The position numbers and the translations under genes are program-made. From Podocnemis expansa (Eukaryota > Chordata > Testudines > Podocnemididae): a DNA stretch of 64,000 nucleotides. Of this stretch, positions 11,401 to 23,400 are shown one piece after another. Every line of letters starts with the position of its first letter. The first letter of the stretch is position 1. The notes under the pieces were generated by a model that had not been told where the DNA came from, made no database searches, and saw only the letters and a program-made list of their open reading frames with translations. The DNA is taken from positions 744,001 through 808,000 of the forward strand of contig ML682002.1 in the NCBI GenBank assembly GCA_007922195.1. The letters are read 5' to 3'.

Positions 11401-14400
11401 GTAATTGAGCCATGCCCCATGCTACAGAGGAAGTTAAAACCCTCAGCAATGGCAGGGCCTCAGATCAATTTGGGCAATGGGTTGGTCAAATTATTTAGAG
11501 AAATGATTAATTATTAGACCCCAATAGTTATTGCCGATTATTTTCAAGGTAATTTTTCACTGTTTGTGTCCAGCATACTGGGTCATGCTGGAAAGACTGC
11601 TGATGTGCAGGACTGGGAGTTTTGGATTATCCTTCTCCTCGTCCTCAAAACTGAAAAACATTATCCACATTTAATTCTTAACTCTCAAAACCAGTCAGAT
11701 AATATTTGAGGATTATTCTAATCAACTGGTGATATTTTCAAGCCATTTTGTCTATAGTTCAGCTCATGAATATGGATTGAGGCTCTGAAACTTTTGTTTG
11801 GGGGTCTAAATGAGGCCACATTTAGACTATCAGATTTGTAAATTCCATAGAACCTTTTTTGAAAAGCTCCCCCCCCAACCCCTCCCAAAATGAAATTAAA
11901 AAAGTACATTTTTGCTAGAGATTTTGGTTGGTGTTTTGGGGCTTTTTTTCATCATCAGGCAAAAATGAAAATGAAAATTTTCATACAACTGACTTGAATA
12001 TTTTTTGGTTTTCATTTACCAAACCCCCTCAAATTTTCCATTTTGTGTGTTTTGGTTTCTCATAAGGAAAAAATAACATGATTTTTTAAAATTGAAATGA
12101 ATCATTTCCCATGCATTTTCCAGTTTGAAAGAAAGAAAGAAAGAAAGCCATTTTCCACTACAAAAATAATTCTGACATCTTTCCCGATTCATCAGCTCTT
12201 GTGCTAACACACTGAATTTAGAACTGAGTAAATAATTCATAGCTAATAAATTATTCACTGATTTTAGCCTACTTTTCCATTTGGAAGTTGCCCACTAACA
12301 ACTTACAATTTTCTTGAATTTAATCATTATTAAATACTGTATTGTTTGTTGGTTAGTTTTGGTGAATAATTCTTGGTCTGTAGATACCTGGTTCACTTAA
12401 ACAGGGTAGCACAGTCATGCTTCTGATCTCTGGCAGGATGAATTGGGATTGCAAAATTCACTCTCCAAAACTATTTTCTCATATTGACTTAACATTTGCT
12501 GTTCACACCAACTTCCCCAGCAGGATTATGCTCTGTGGGTACATTCACCAATTTTAAACCCAGCGAGGTTTTCATGTGAGCAAATATTTGAGCTGAATGT
12601 TTTTTCAGATGTTTGCTCCTCTCTGTATGACATTGTTCCTCTGGCAACCCTGACTGGTAAAAAAGACTGGGCCACATATCTGAACCAGACAGCTGGGAAA
12701 AACTTGGAAGGGAACGCAATCCATAACGTGGTGGAAAATCACAACTTCAAATGCCAAGAGGGTCTGAAATGACTGAGAACGGGGCCCGTGCCAGTAAACG
12801 GTCCTGACATAAACCTATTTATAGTAGGTCTGCCTAGGGTGAAATCTAGTCCATTGACTTCGCTTCCCAGGATCAGGCCCTCAGTCTCCTGGGATTAAAT
12901 TTCTCATAGAACCACAGAAACTGGAGATGGGAAAGATTTCTTGGATCATCTTGTCCACATGCCCCCTGCTGGAGCCATGTGGGATTTCCTCAGTTTAACT
13001 ATTCGTTTTCAAACGCCTAGTCTAGGTTAGATGGAAATGTCTCAAGCAATAGGAGTCCTAGTGTCAACCACATCCACAGAACCCGCCAGGGTCTTTTTCT
13101 CAGACTTCTTTGTTTGTTTTTACTATTTGATGTTAGTTTCTTAGTTCTGCCCTGTCATGGCATCATGAGGAAAGAAAGGACAGAGTTCAACAGAACCTTA
13201 TAGATCAGTCTAATGTGTTCTGCAATTCTATCATGGATTAATTCCAATTCAGGGGTTCTCAGGCCAATTTTCTGGGGGCCAGACTCACACTTTTTCCTAA
13301 CATACTTGATAAACTTTAGGAAAAACAAATGGGTATATACATGTCCAAAATCATTGCAATTTATTTTCAGCTAGCTAGTGAATCAGCTGTGAAAAGTGAT
13401 ATTAAAAAACAGACAAGGATAACTTTTTCGTCGCAGACTGACTTAGTCCGTGCAAGCCTGGGGCCAAATTAAACTGTGGATGGGGGACATGGGAAGCAGC
13501 AGAGGCCAAGCGTGATGGGCTAGGGGCCCGGGTGAGGCAGCAGGAGGCTGGAGTCCAGCTGGAGCCTGCCCCCCCCAGGACTGAAACCCAAAGTCTGAGC
13601 CCCACCACCTCTGGAAAGGGGGGGAACGCACCAGCTGCCTGCTCCTCCAGCGCTGTTTCCAAAGGGGGACAGGGTCCAATCCCTCCTGCCAGCCCTGGCA
13701 ACCAACACCAAGGTGGTGCATCCAGGAGTAACCAAGAAGGAGAAGGTCCACTGCTTTGCCCAGCCCCCAAACAGCCCTAGGAGGTTGTGACCACAATAAA
13801 AGCCCCTACTGGTGGCATGCAGCCACAGCTGGTTTTGGGATAATTACAACATCTGTGCTGGTGCTCAACCTTAACCCTATGTTGCTGTCATTTTTATCTG
13901 GGAATATACTAATATGTCCTCTTTCCACAGTTACTTGGGAAATAAATAGTATTGTGTTTATCGGCTACTTGCTTAAATTGTGCAGCCTTGGTTCTGGTTC
14001 AGAAAGGGGGGATTACACAACAGTCCATGTAACATTTATATAGGAAAAGCCTATGTAGACGACTCCCTCCCCCACTGCAATTACATCATGTTTTCTGGAA
14101 CGCTTCCAGTCTAATTGGTGACAATGGACTAAAAATGTGTAACCCCCACCCTTTATTTTAAACTATATTATAACTGATCTCTCTGGAGACGTAATATAGC
14201 AGCCTCAAGCCCTGTGAGGGCCCCATTCCCTTGTCTATCTGTGAAAAGGAATGGAGTCGTGCCTCTTTAAGAGAGCACACATCCGCCCCTCCCTGAAAGT
14301 GAAAGTTTCCATCAGACTTGGAGACACTGTTTTCTCATTTCTCTACCACCCATTTAGCCCCGCTGATGTCCAGGGCAGCGGCATCATTTCAGAAAATATG

Positions 14401-17400
14401 CAGGGCCAGAGGGCAAAGCTGTGTCAGCATACAGACCATTATAGGTGACAATATGGGTTGGTGAAGTGAAGTAGCTAGGCCTATTAATTTGGGAGGAGAG
14501 GTAAACCAACATCTGGGGGGCTACCTGCCCTTCTTGCCCCACATTAAATGATGCCCCCAGTTCAGGGGTTGCCTGGGTCTAACAGAGATCTACCTTCATT
14601 GGCAAGATATTTGTTGTTGGAGGTGATCACTGCTCGTTCACCCAAAATCTCTATATTTCATCCTGCTGGACCATATTTTGGTACAAATGAGTGGAAAGTG
14701 TTTTCTTGCATTGTTTGTGTAGAACAATGGTATGAAGTTTCTATGCATCATATTAATGTGCATGATACTGACAGCTGGATCAGAAATACTGAGGTTCTGT
14801 GTTTTCCAGACTAGACATCTACTGTTGGTTCACATGGAGGGTATTTGGTCTGTAAAAGACTGGTTGGAAATTTTTCTAATGGAACATTTTCTTTTGGACA
14901 ACACTGATTTGTCAAAAGTGAAAGATTTCACCATAAATCTCTCAGTTTGGATGAAATTTTAGTTTTGGGAAAGAAAAAAAAACATTTGGATTGTGCTAAA
15001 ACATTCCATTTGATGGAACATTCATGGAACATTTCTATTTTTTGGTTTGAAGTGACTTCTCATTTAGTAATGTATTTTATATGATACAAAACAAAAAGTG
15101 TTAAAAATGGAATGAAATGTTTTGATTCACCCAAAATGAATCAAAGTTTGTTTTCCAGGAAATTTTGAATTATTTTGTTTTTCTTCCATTTTGGAATGGA
15201 AAAGGCTTTTTTGCAAGCTCACAGACTTTCCTACATATTGAAAATCTGAGTTTCCACTCATCCCTAGTCTGTAAGGTAAGCAACAGAGATAACAGTGGGT
15301 TCATGTTCTACCTTCCACCCCAATATGGTTGTCTGGCTATAGGCGAAGGAAGAGTAACATGCCATGAGCCTGTTACTCATGCAGCACATACTGCCCCCTC
15401 TGTGATGACCCTAAATAAGTCAAGGCACTGCCCTCTGATATGCTTTCACTTCTCAAAGTGTCCCTAAAACCTTTTACAGCCGCTGACATTCAATCATTTC
15501 ATTTCATTTCTCCAATAGGCTTTGGGAACAACACATCCAGGACTCTAGAGGAAAAATGTTCTGTGAAACAAATCTATATATAAATTAGCAGTTGTACCTC
15601 TGTGTTTGCAAAGTATTTTGATGTAATAGAGAAGATTTGTGAAGAGGTTAAAGGGGGAAGGTGTTCCAGACTTCCTAGTCATATCCCTGATGAGCATGGC
15701 CCTTCCAAACTTCCACTCTGTGTCAGATTGGGCCTGTATCCGCTGGTAGGTGTCACTCATCATGGCAATCAGCAGGTTGATCAGCACGATCAAGGTCACT
15801 ACCAGGTAGACCCCAAACACAAAGCGGATGATGACAAAGGTGAACTGAGGAGTTCTGGTGAGTGAGGGCAGGCACTCAGGGTCAACGAGTCCAAACAAGG
15901 AGAAGAATAATGTGACCATAATGACAACGGGGTCCTGGATAGAAGAGTTCACAGTTGCATTTGCAGAGGCAGCTGAGAGATTGGTCTTTGGTTCAGGGTA
16001 GACCGGCTGGTAGACAGAAGAGAGCTGCATGGTGAAGGCTATGTGAAACAAGCCTAGGATGACTGCGAACCTGGTGAGATCCTTCATGAGGTTCCTGATT
16101 ATGACAGCCCAAGGGCCAAAAAGGTGGTGGAAGGTGAGGAACTCCAGGAACTGCACAAAGGAGAGTGTCATGGCCACCCCGAGGAAGATGTTCCTAGCAA
16201 ACAGGCAGTGCAAGCGATCTGTGCCGGTGAACATCAAGGCTAGCAAATGGCAAAGGAAAGCAATGGCAGAGAAGCCCAAGACGAATACTCTGATCCAAGC
16301 CAGGCCAGCCCTTTCTCCAGGATGGGTGAGCTCTGTGACCAGGGTCCCCAACAACCATGCTAAGAGCAGCCACTCGTTCCAGTATGGCATCATGTGACCT
16401 TCATAGATGGGGCTAATCGGAGGGTACACTATGGTTAGGATGAACAGGATGAGCAGGAAGATATGCGATGCCAAGTGGCTCATGAACTTCATGATGGGAA
16501 TTTTATTGAACCTATGTTTCAGGGGCAGGGAGAAAACCAGCCACATGGGAGGGCATGCTAGGAAGCAGAAGAACAAGAGGGCTATCTTCCATGGGGCCCA
16601 CTTCAGGCTGCCATACCAGACTTCGGTTAGATATTTTTGCACTGCTGGATGAGCTACTACGTCCTTCTGTTCACATTCAATTAATGAGTCCAGCATCGTG
16701 ACGCCTCTGTGATCCACGGCACGGAGAAGGTAACCAGCGCTTCTCCCTCCAGAAGCCAGTGTCAGCAGCTCAGTGGCCATGCTCTCTGTGAACTTGGCGG
16801 CACTCAACAAGTCTTTGGCACGCTCCTTCTCCTTCAAGGCTGCCACGTGAAATGCTCGGGAAAGCTTGACTGCCGTGTCCAGGGGAGCGGAAGAGTGAAG
16901 GACGAATTCCTCAGTCACCTTGTTGTTGTTCAGTTTTCCACAGACCATGAGGTCAAAGATAAACTGGAAGAACAAACACTGTAATTAATAACAGGAAGAG
17001 GAAAGATGCTCTGGAGTTAAGGAATAGGACAGGGCCCCTGATCTGACTTCAATTCCCAGCCCTGCCACATGATCCCAAGTACAACCTCAGGCAAATCACT
17101 GAGTATTGCTGGCATCCTTCTGTAAAATGGGAACAACAATACTGTCTCCTCCTCCTCCTGTTGGTTTTCTCTATTTGCAATATAAGCTCTCTGGGGTGAG
17201 GCTCATCTCTTCCTAAATGCGTGCACAGCACCTGGCATGATGGAGCATGTAATGCAAATTACAACAAAGACTAATACTTTACAAACATTGACTAACCCAC
17301 AACACATCTCTGGGTAGGACAATATCATTATCACCACTTAGCATATGGTGAAACTGAGGCAGAGATTTGGTGACTTCCTAAAGCCACAGAATGACCCGGA

Positions 17401-20400
17401 CTGAGATTAGAAACCCAAATTCTGTACTCAGAGACTGTATTTAATCTCTGGATTTACTAAATAGCTCTGTGGGGAAAAAAAAATCCAATTTGAGATGAAT
17501 AATTCCAGAATTCCATGAACATTCACATATCTTCCACAGGGAATAGAGAAGGCATGATCATATAAATGCTGGCTGCATGGGCCTAATGCTCAGTGATGTT
17601 TCTTTCATCTTCTAGGAACAGAGCAGAGGTGACTCTGACCAGGTCAACTGCCCAGTCAAAAAGTCTTTTGCATCTGGGCGAATAAGGGATTTTTAGGTTC
17701 ATTGGCAGTTCTAACAAAGGTAAAAAACATTGTTTCAGGTCAGACCAAATCCGAAATTTTTTGATATTTTTGCACTTTGAGAAATCAACATTTTGATTTT
17801 TCAGTGAACAGAATGTTTCATTCCAATAAAATCAAAATGTTTCATTTACTTTTGAGTGTTTCTAAAATAAAATGAAAAGAAATTTTGAAACAAAAAGTCA
17901 TTTCCTACCAAAAATCAAAATGTTTAATTTTGGACATGTCAAAATAAAACTTTTTGATGTTTTTTGGTTTCCCCCCCCCCCCCGAAACTAGGTGAAACAA
18001 TTAAGTGAACCAGACGCCAATTCATGAAACATTTGGGTTCAGTTATATTCATCTCTTTAACCAGATCCTGTGCTCCATGTAGGACTAATTCAAGAACTGT
18101 CTTTCCTCTTGTTGGTTCCAGGGCTAGCTGCTCCAAGAAGCAGTCATTTAAGGTGTCAAATGAAATGACATAATCAATACAGGGATAGTTTAAATCTCCC
18201 ATTATTATTGAAACTTTTTTTAATAGCCTCTTTGCTGAGCATTTCACAGTCACTATCACAATCCAGAGCCGGTGGTGGGTAGCATATCCTCGCTGCTATA
18301 TTTTCATTATTCAAGCTTCGAATTACTATCCACAGAGATTCTGTGGCACAGCTTGGTCTTAAGGTTTTTACTGCATTTGACTCTATGCTTTCTTTTACAT
18401 ATAATGCTACTCCCTCATCAGTATGACCTATTCTGGCCTTCCAATATATTTTGTACCCTTCTCTTACTGTATCCCATTGATTAGCCTTACTCTACCATTT
18501 GCCAGCAGCAGCAGGGGCCAGATCCGGCTCTGGCCCTCTTGCTGGCAAGTGGCAGGAGGCTTGAAGCCAGAACTGGTCCCTTCTGTTGCGCTTCCGGTCA
18601 GGCGTGGCAGGCGGGAGATGCAGGGCCTGTGCCTCGCTGGCCCCAGTGCATCGACACGCCTGCTGGGTAGCCCCCACTCTTTTACTGGACTTTTACTGGC
18701 ATTCTCTCTTCACTCCTGCAGCTTATTTTATTGTTTGTTTTTTACTGGGGGAGATTATTGTCTTTCGTTTACAGAATGTTAATTAAGTGAACCCTCCCTC
18801 TGAGAAGTCCCGTGCTAGCTGCCCTGTTTGCTAGCTCCTCTGGTCACATAGAGGCAGACTCTTTAAACCCTGGTTCTCCCTGAGTAGCCTCGCCTTGGTT
18901 AAGGGTTGATGGATGCTAAAGGATCAAACTCTCAGCCTTGCCCAGCAGGCCATGAGCATCAACCCGCAGTGCCCCAGACAAACAGACCACAACATACTCT
19001 TCAATCAAGCAGCAGGCACAGCACAGACATGCTACAGGGGACAGACTCACCCAACAAACTCACCCCAATGACTCTACAAACTCCTACATTAAACGGGATC
19101 CCAGCCATGTTATTGCAGCCTCAGAGCACAGGGCAGGTGTTTAGAGCAGGAGTTTGCAAACAAGAGTAGTACAACATATGCATCTTGGCTCAGGGCTCGC
19201 CCACTTCACCTCCCAAGCACTCCGGCTACGCTTTACCTTCCTGTCCTCAATCAGTTTCAAAGTGGGGGTGGTTTTTTTCAGCAGGAAGCTCACTACTTCT
19301 TGGTGGTTCTCAGCAGCAGCATGTTGGATGGGTGTCCTGCCCTCTTTGGACTCGAGGTTGGGTGTCGCGCCGGACTCCACCAGCAGCCGGACACAGGCCA
19401 GGAACCCTGATTTTGCAGCAAAGTGCAACGGGCTCCAGCCTTGCTGTGGGATGAAAGGACACCCAATGAAAATGCTTCCTTCATTAACTACAGGCCTCAG
19501 GCAGCCATATAGTGGGGACGGATGGCAGTAAGGGGATAGAATCACTTTTAGTGGAAGTGAGTGCCAGATATCAAGGGATGGGCATATTGGAAATCCACAT
19601 GTAGTTGACTTGGCTGCCAGTTTTTGTCAACAGAGAACGATACTGTGATAGGACTCTGGAAATTCAGCACAGAGGGTTTGCTGACACTGAGCAGCAACCC
19701 CCGTGTCACCATGTATTGTTTGTGGCACTGACTGGCAATCAAGGCTTAGTGTGAGGCTCTACGTGAAAAGATGCTGCACAGAAAGTGTGACTGTCCCTTG
19801 CTTTTCCTGCAGGTCAACACCCACCCTGCAAGCTGCCCCTCTACCTTGTCAGTGACGTTGATCTCAGCTCCCTGGCCCAGCAGCGCCCGCACCATCTCAA
19901 CGTGGCCATTGGCAGCAGCCAGGTGCAGGCACGTCCGCCCTCTCTTGTCTCGAAGATGCAGCTGGGAGGTGGATTTACTCAGAAGGAGGCCAACAACAGC
20001 GGTGTGACCATGCTGAGCCGCCAGGTGGAGAGGCGTGGAGCCCTAAGCACAAGTGGGCCGTCAGCATGGTGCAGCGTTTGGGATGGGAGGTCTCCCAGGT
20101 CAGGAATGGGATGCTGAGCTTAGTGCCTGTGGGCTCACCCAGACTCAACAGCCACAACTCATACTAGCTCTTATGAAACAATTTGGTGGTCCCCATTCTC
20201 AGTCCAGGTCCTAGCAGGCAGCTGCTCGTGTCACCTAAAATCATGATCTTACTGAGCGCGGAGTGATTTCTCTCTTACAGCAAGGACAGAGGCTGAGGAC
20301 TACCCTCTGCCACCAGAGAGAAGAGGGCTGAGGTCTGCTGGCCAGGGGTTAGGTGGATGAAGCTTGCACTATGGCAGCCTCTTCTGCAGAGGGAGGAGCA

Positions 20401-23400
20401 TCCTCCAGGGTTATTAAGCCAGCACCTTTCAGAAGCATGAAGTTCAGAAACCTGCATAGTGGGGTGCATGGTTTAGGTTGGCCTGGGTTGGAGAGCCACC
20501 CAAGCAATAGGCTGTGGGACTGAGCATGGAACATCCCAAAAGTTTGATGTGTCATAGCAACCTTCCTCTTGTGTCATCAGACACCAGCGCCAAGTGGGGG
20601 TGCCATGTGAGGCCCCCTGAGGCTACTCTCAGAGTAGCTTAACATGGCTTGGTGGCCATCAGCTTGGGGGGTGACATACAGTGGCCAGTGAAAGACGAAG
20701 TGGCCACTGTGACGCACACCCCGTGTCTGCCTCTTTCTTCTCCACCCTTGGTCCACTCCTTGCATCCTCTTTCCTTCCTATCCCTCCTCTACACCGTGGA
20801 CCCCCCCCCCGGGGTCTCTTCTCACTACGTCTTCTCCTTCCCGAACCTTCTCTTCCTTTCACGGGCCTTGTGTATCCAAAGGACTGCCCCCAGGATCCTC
20901 CTTGACACACCTTTACACCTCTGCTAGTGCAGAGACAGAATGAGGGACGAAGCCTGCCAGAGCCTCTGTTATCCCAGAAGTGATACTCTGAGAATCAAAG
21001 ACACCCCCCATCTCAACAGACTGCATCCTTCTGCCTTGCTGAGCCATGGCGGCCCCATGCACTTGGGAGTAGATGCTGAACGCGACTAATCTGGGCTGGT
21101 GTCTTACCTGCAGGCTGGTCTGGCCGTCCACCTGCACGCCAGGGTAGTTGAGCAGCAGCCGGACCAGGTTCTCGTGCCCTGACTGGGCAGCCAGGTGCAG
21201 CGGTGTGAACCCTGACTGCAATAAATCACACAGAGCATGGCAGGGCCTCTGTGATGCTCTGGACTCTTAGGCACATGGGGAGGGCAATACAGTTCCCAAA
21301 TCTACCCTTCTCCTCCCAGCAGGAACCGGAGGTGAGAGCAGCTGCTCCTTGTTTTCTGCAACTGCCTCTTAATGATCTACACGCCTCTTTCTCTCTCTGA
21401 GGCCCTGGATAATGCACCCTGGTTGCAGCCCCCCTGCCCCCCACTCACCATTACACTGGGGCCCCTCAGGGCTTAGGGGCCTGGTGCCTTGTTGGGCAGG
21501 AGGCCTCACACAGCCCCTCACTAACAACCCCTGCTGTCAACCAAGCATTTGCTGGCTGCTACTTGGGCAACAAGCCTGCAACGCAGCCTGGCCAGCAGAA
21601 AAGCCTTCACACATTTTTGCTGCCTGTTACCCCATCAGATATCACCCATGCCTGTCACTGAGGCCAGGCTTCACCTTGCCTGTGAGATACCCAGCCATGT
21701 ACAGTGATTCTGGGGAGCATATTATATTCCCCCAAGAACCGCATCCTATTCTAGGACACTTCTAAACCTTTACGCCAGTGGGGTGCGCTGAGTCTGACAC
21801 CTGTTTGCTTCCTCCTGCCTCTCAACCTGGCCGGAGGATGGCAACTCCATTTTGGGGCAACTTTTGAGGTTTCAAAATTTATTTCTGTTCCAGATTGGAG
21901 TTGTAAACCTAAAGGCTTTAAGGAGAACTTGTGTCACTATAGCCCGGTGGCTAAGGCACTGATGTGGAAGACCCAGGCACACATACTTGCCATTGATTCA
22001 GAGCAGATAACTCTGAACTAGACATCCCCCAAATTCCAGACCAACAACCTGCTCTCCAGCCCCAAACCCTCCTGAAAACAGTTTGTGGAAACCAAAACTT
22101 TTCGCTTTTGATGAAGCAAGGTATTTCGGCAAAATGGCCTAAACAGTTCTACCATCTTCCCAGGTCTTGAACCAGTGATGCTGTGGGGCCAAAAGCTGAA
22201 GTCTCTATGCTACACAAAGTCCACACACAGCCTGTAACCTTGCCATTTGTCTTCCAAATCTCCTGTTTCTGGCTCTTTGGAAAGATGCCCCATGTTGCCA
22301 AACATATGATCGCCAAGGAGAGCACAGATGTGGAGAGAATGAATAGAGGGGTGTCTCCTTGGTCTCACTCCATGCGCCCAAGAAAGAAAGGAACCAGGGC
22401 AGCTGTGTTATTCAGACGTGTGTGACATGATGAAAGGAATTGGCAGGGGCAGGGGGGCTCACCACAGCCTTCCTGCCCCAGAGCTGGGATCTATACATAC
22501 TAACATGGAAGGGTGTGATGAGGCTGTCCAGGAGCATGTGGCAGGCAGGAGGATCTGCGACTATGAAGGTTCACTGGTTAAAACCACAGCTTGGACAGGA
22601 GTAAGATGCCAGCAGATGTGGACGTTACTAACTAGAGCTTTCTGATCTACAGGAGCAGCAAAGAGAGCCACCAGGGTGGGGGATTGGCCCTCTTCTAAAC
22701 CATTTTACAAGGGAGAAGACTTGGGCCAGCCACACGTTGAAATCAAACGGCTCTGTAACACAAGACCCTCTGTTATGCAGTTGCACAGAAACACACAGGT
22801 GGGATCAGGGTGCCATGCATCAGCTTGGCCCTTCATCCCTCTTTGGGGCTGGCTGTTGTGTTACCTCACTGCCTTGCTCCTTGACCCGCTGTCCTGCGGA
22901 GGGGAATTTCGGAGGCTCACTGCGCATGGTAGCTAGTCCCCTGGTGAGCATGTCTCGGACAAAATCCAGCTGGCCGGAGTGTGCTGCCACATGAAGGGCA
23001 GTAAATCCTGTCTTGGAAAGGAAAGAAAAACACATCCACAGTTCAGGGAAAACAAACAAGCTTTGCTCTTTTAAATGAACCAGCGTGCTCCCATTTAGCG
23101 TTGGATCAAAGCACCATACATGCTGGCCAGCTGGAAGGAAGAAGGCTAAAAAGGAGAGGTCATGGAAGACATGAGAATGACAGGAAAGAAAACAAAGAGG
23201 GGGAAAAAGAGAGAGTCAAAGGAGGAGTTTTTGTGGTTATGTGACGCGACAGTAAGTGTCCTTTGCATCTGGCATACATGGCTGACTTTGCGAGACTCTG
23301 GAAAAGAAAACACCCAACAAAGCCATAAAAGGAGGGTCCTGTCTGAGGCAAGAGAGTGGAGCCAGGAGCTGGGGAATCTATTCTTTTCTCTGTCATAGCT

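Larger units (their letters stand above)
10706..15597 (-). other. TRPN1 intron after window exon 21 (4.9 kb)
   Basis: Contains a hAT-type element (10,958-11,129), CR1 3'-end fragments (11.23-11.45 and 12.90-13.08 kb), AT-rich repeats (11.88-12.19 and 14.86-15.25 kb), a (GAAA)n tract near 12,128-12,148 and a GC-rich block (13.43-13.76 kb). Confidence 0.65.
16964..19236 (-). other. TRPN1 intron after window exon 20 (2.3 kb)
   Basis: Separates the ankyrin domain from the channel exon. Contains MIR-like pieces (17.04-17.45 kb), an AT-rich repeat (17.70-17.97 kb), a poly-C run (about 17,972-17,983) and a LINE endonuclease fragment (18.02-18.48 kb). Confidence 0.65.

Noticed and set aside
13402..13796. 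Overlapping proline/glycine-rich frames on both strands
   Set aside because: GC-rich stretch that is open in several frames at once, which is a composition effect; no splice sites or similarity support it.
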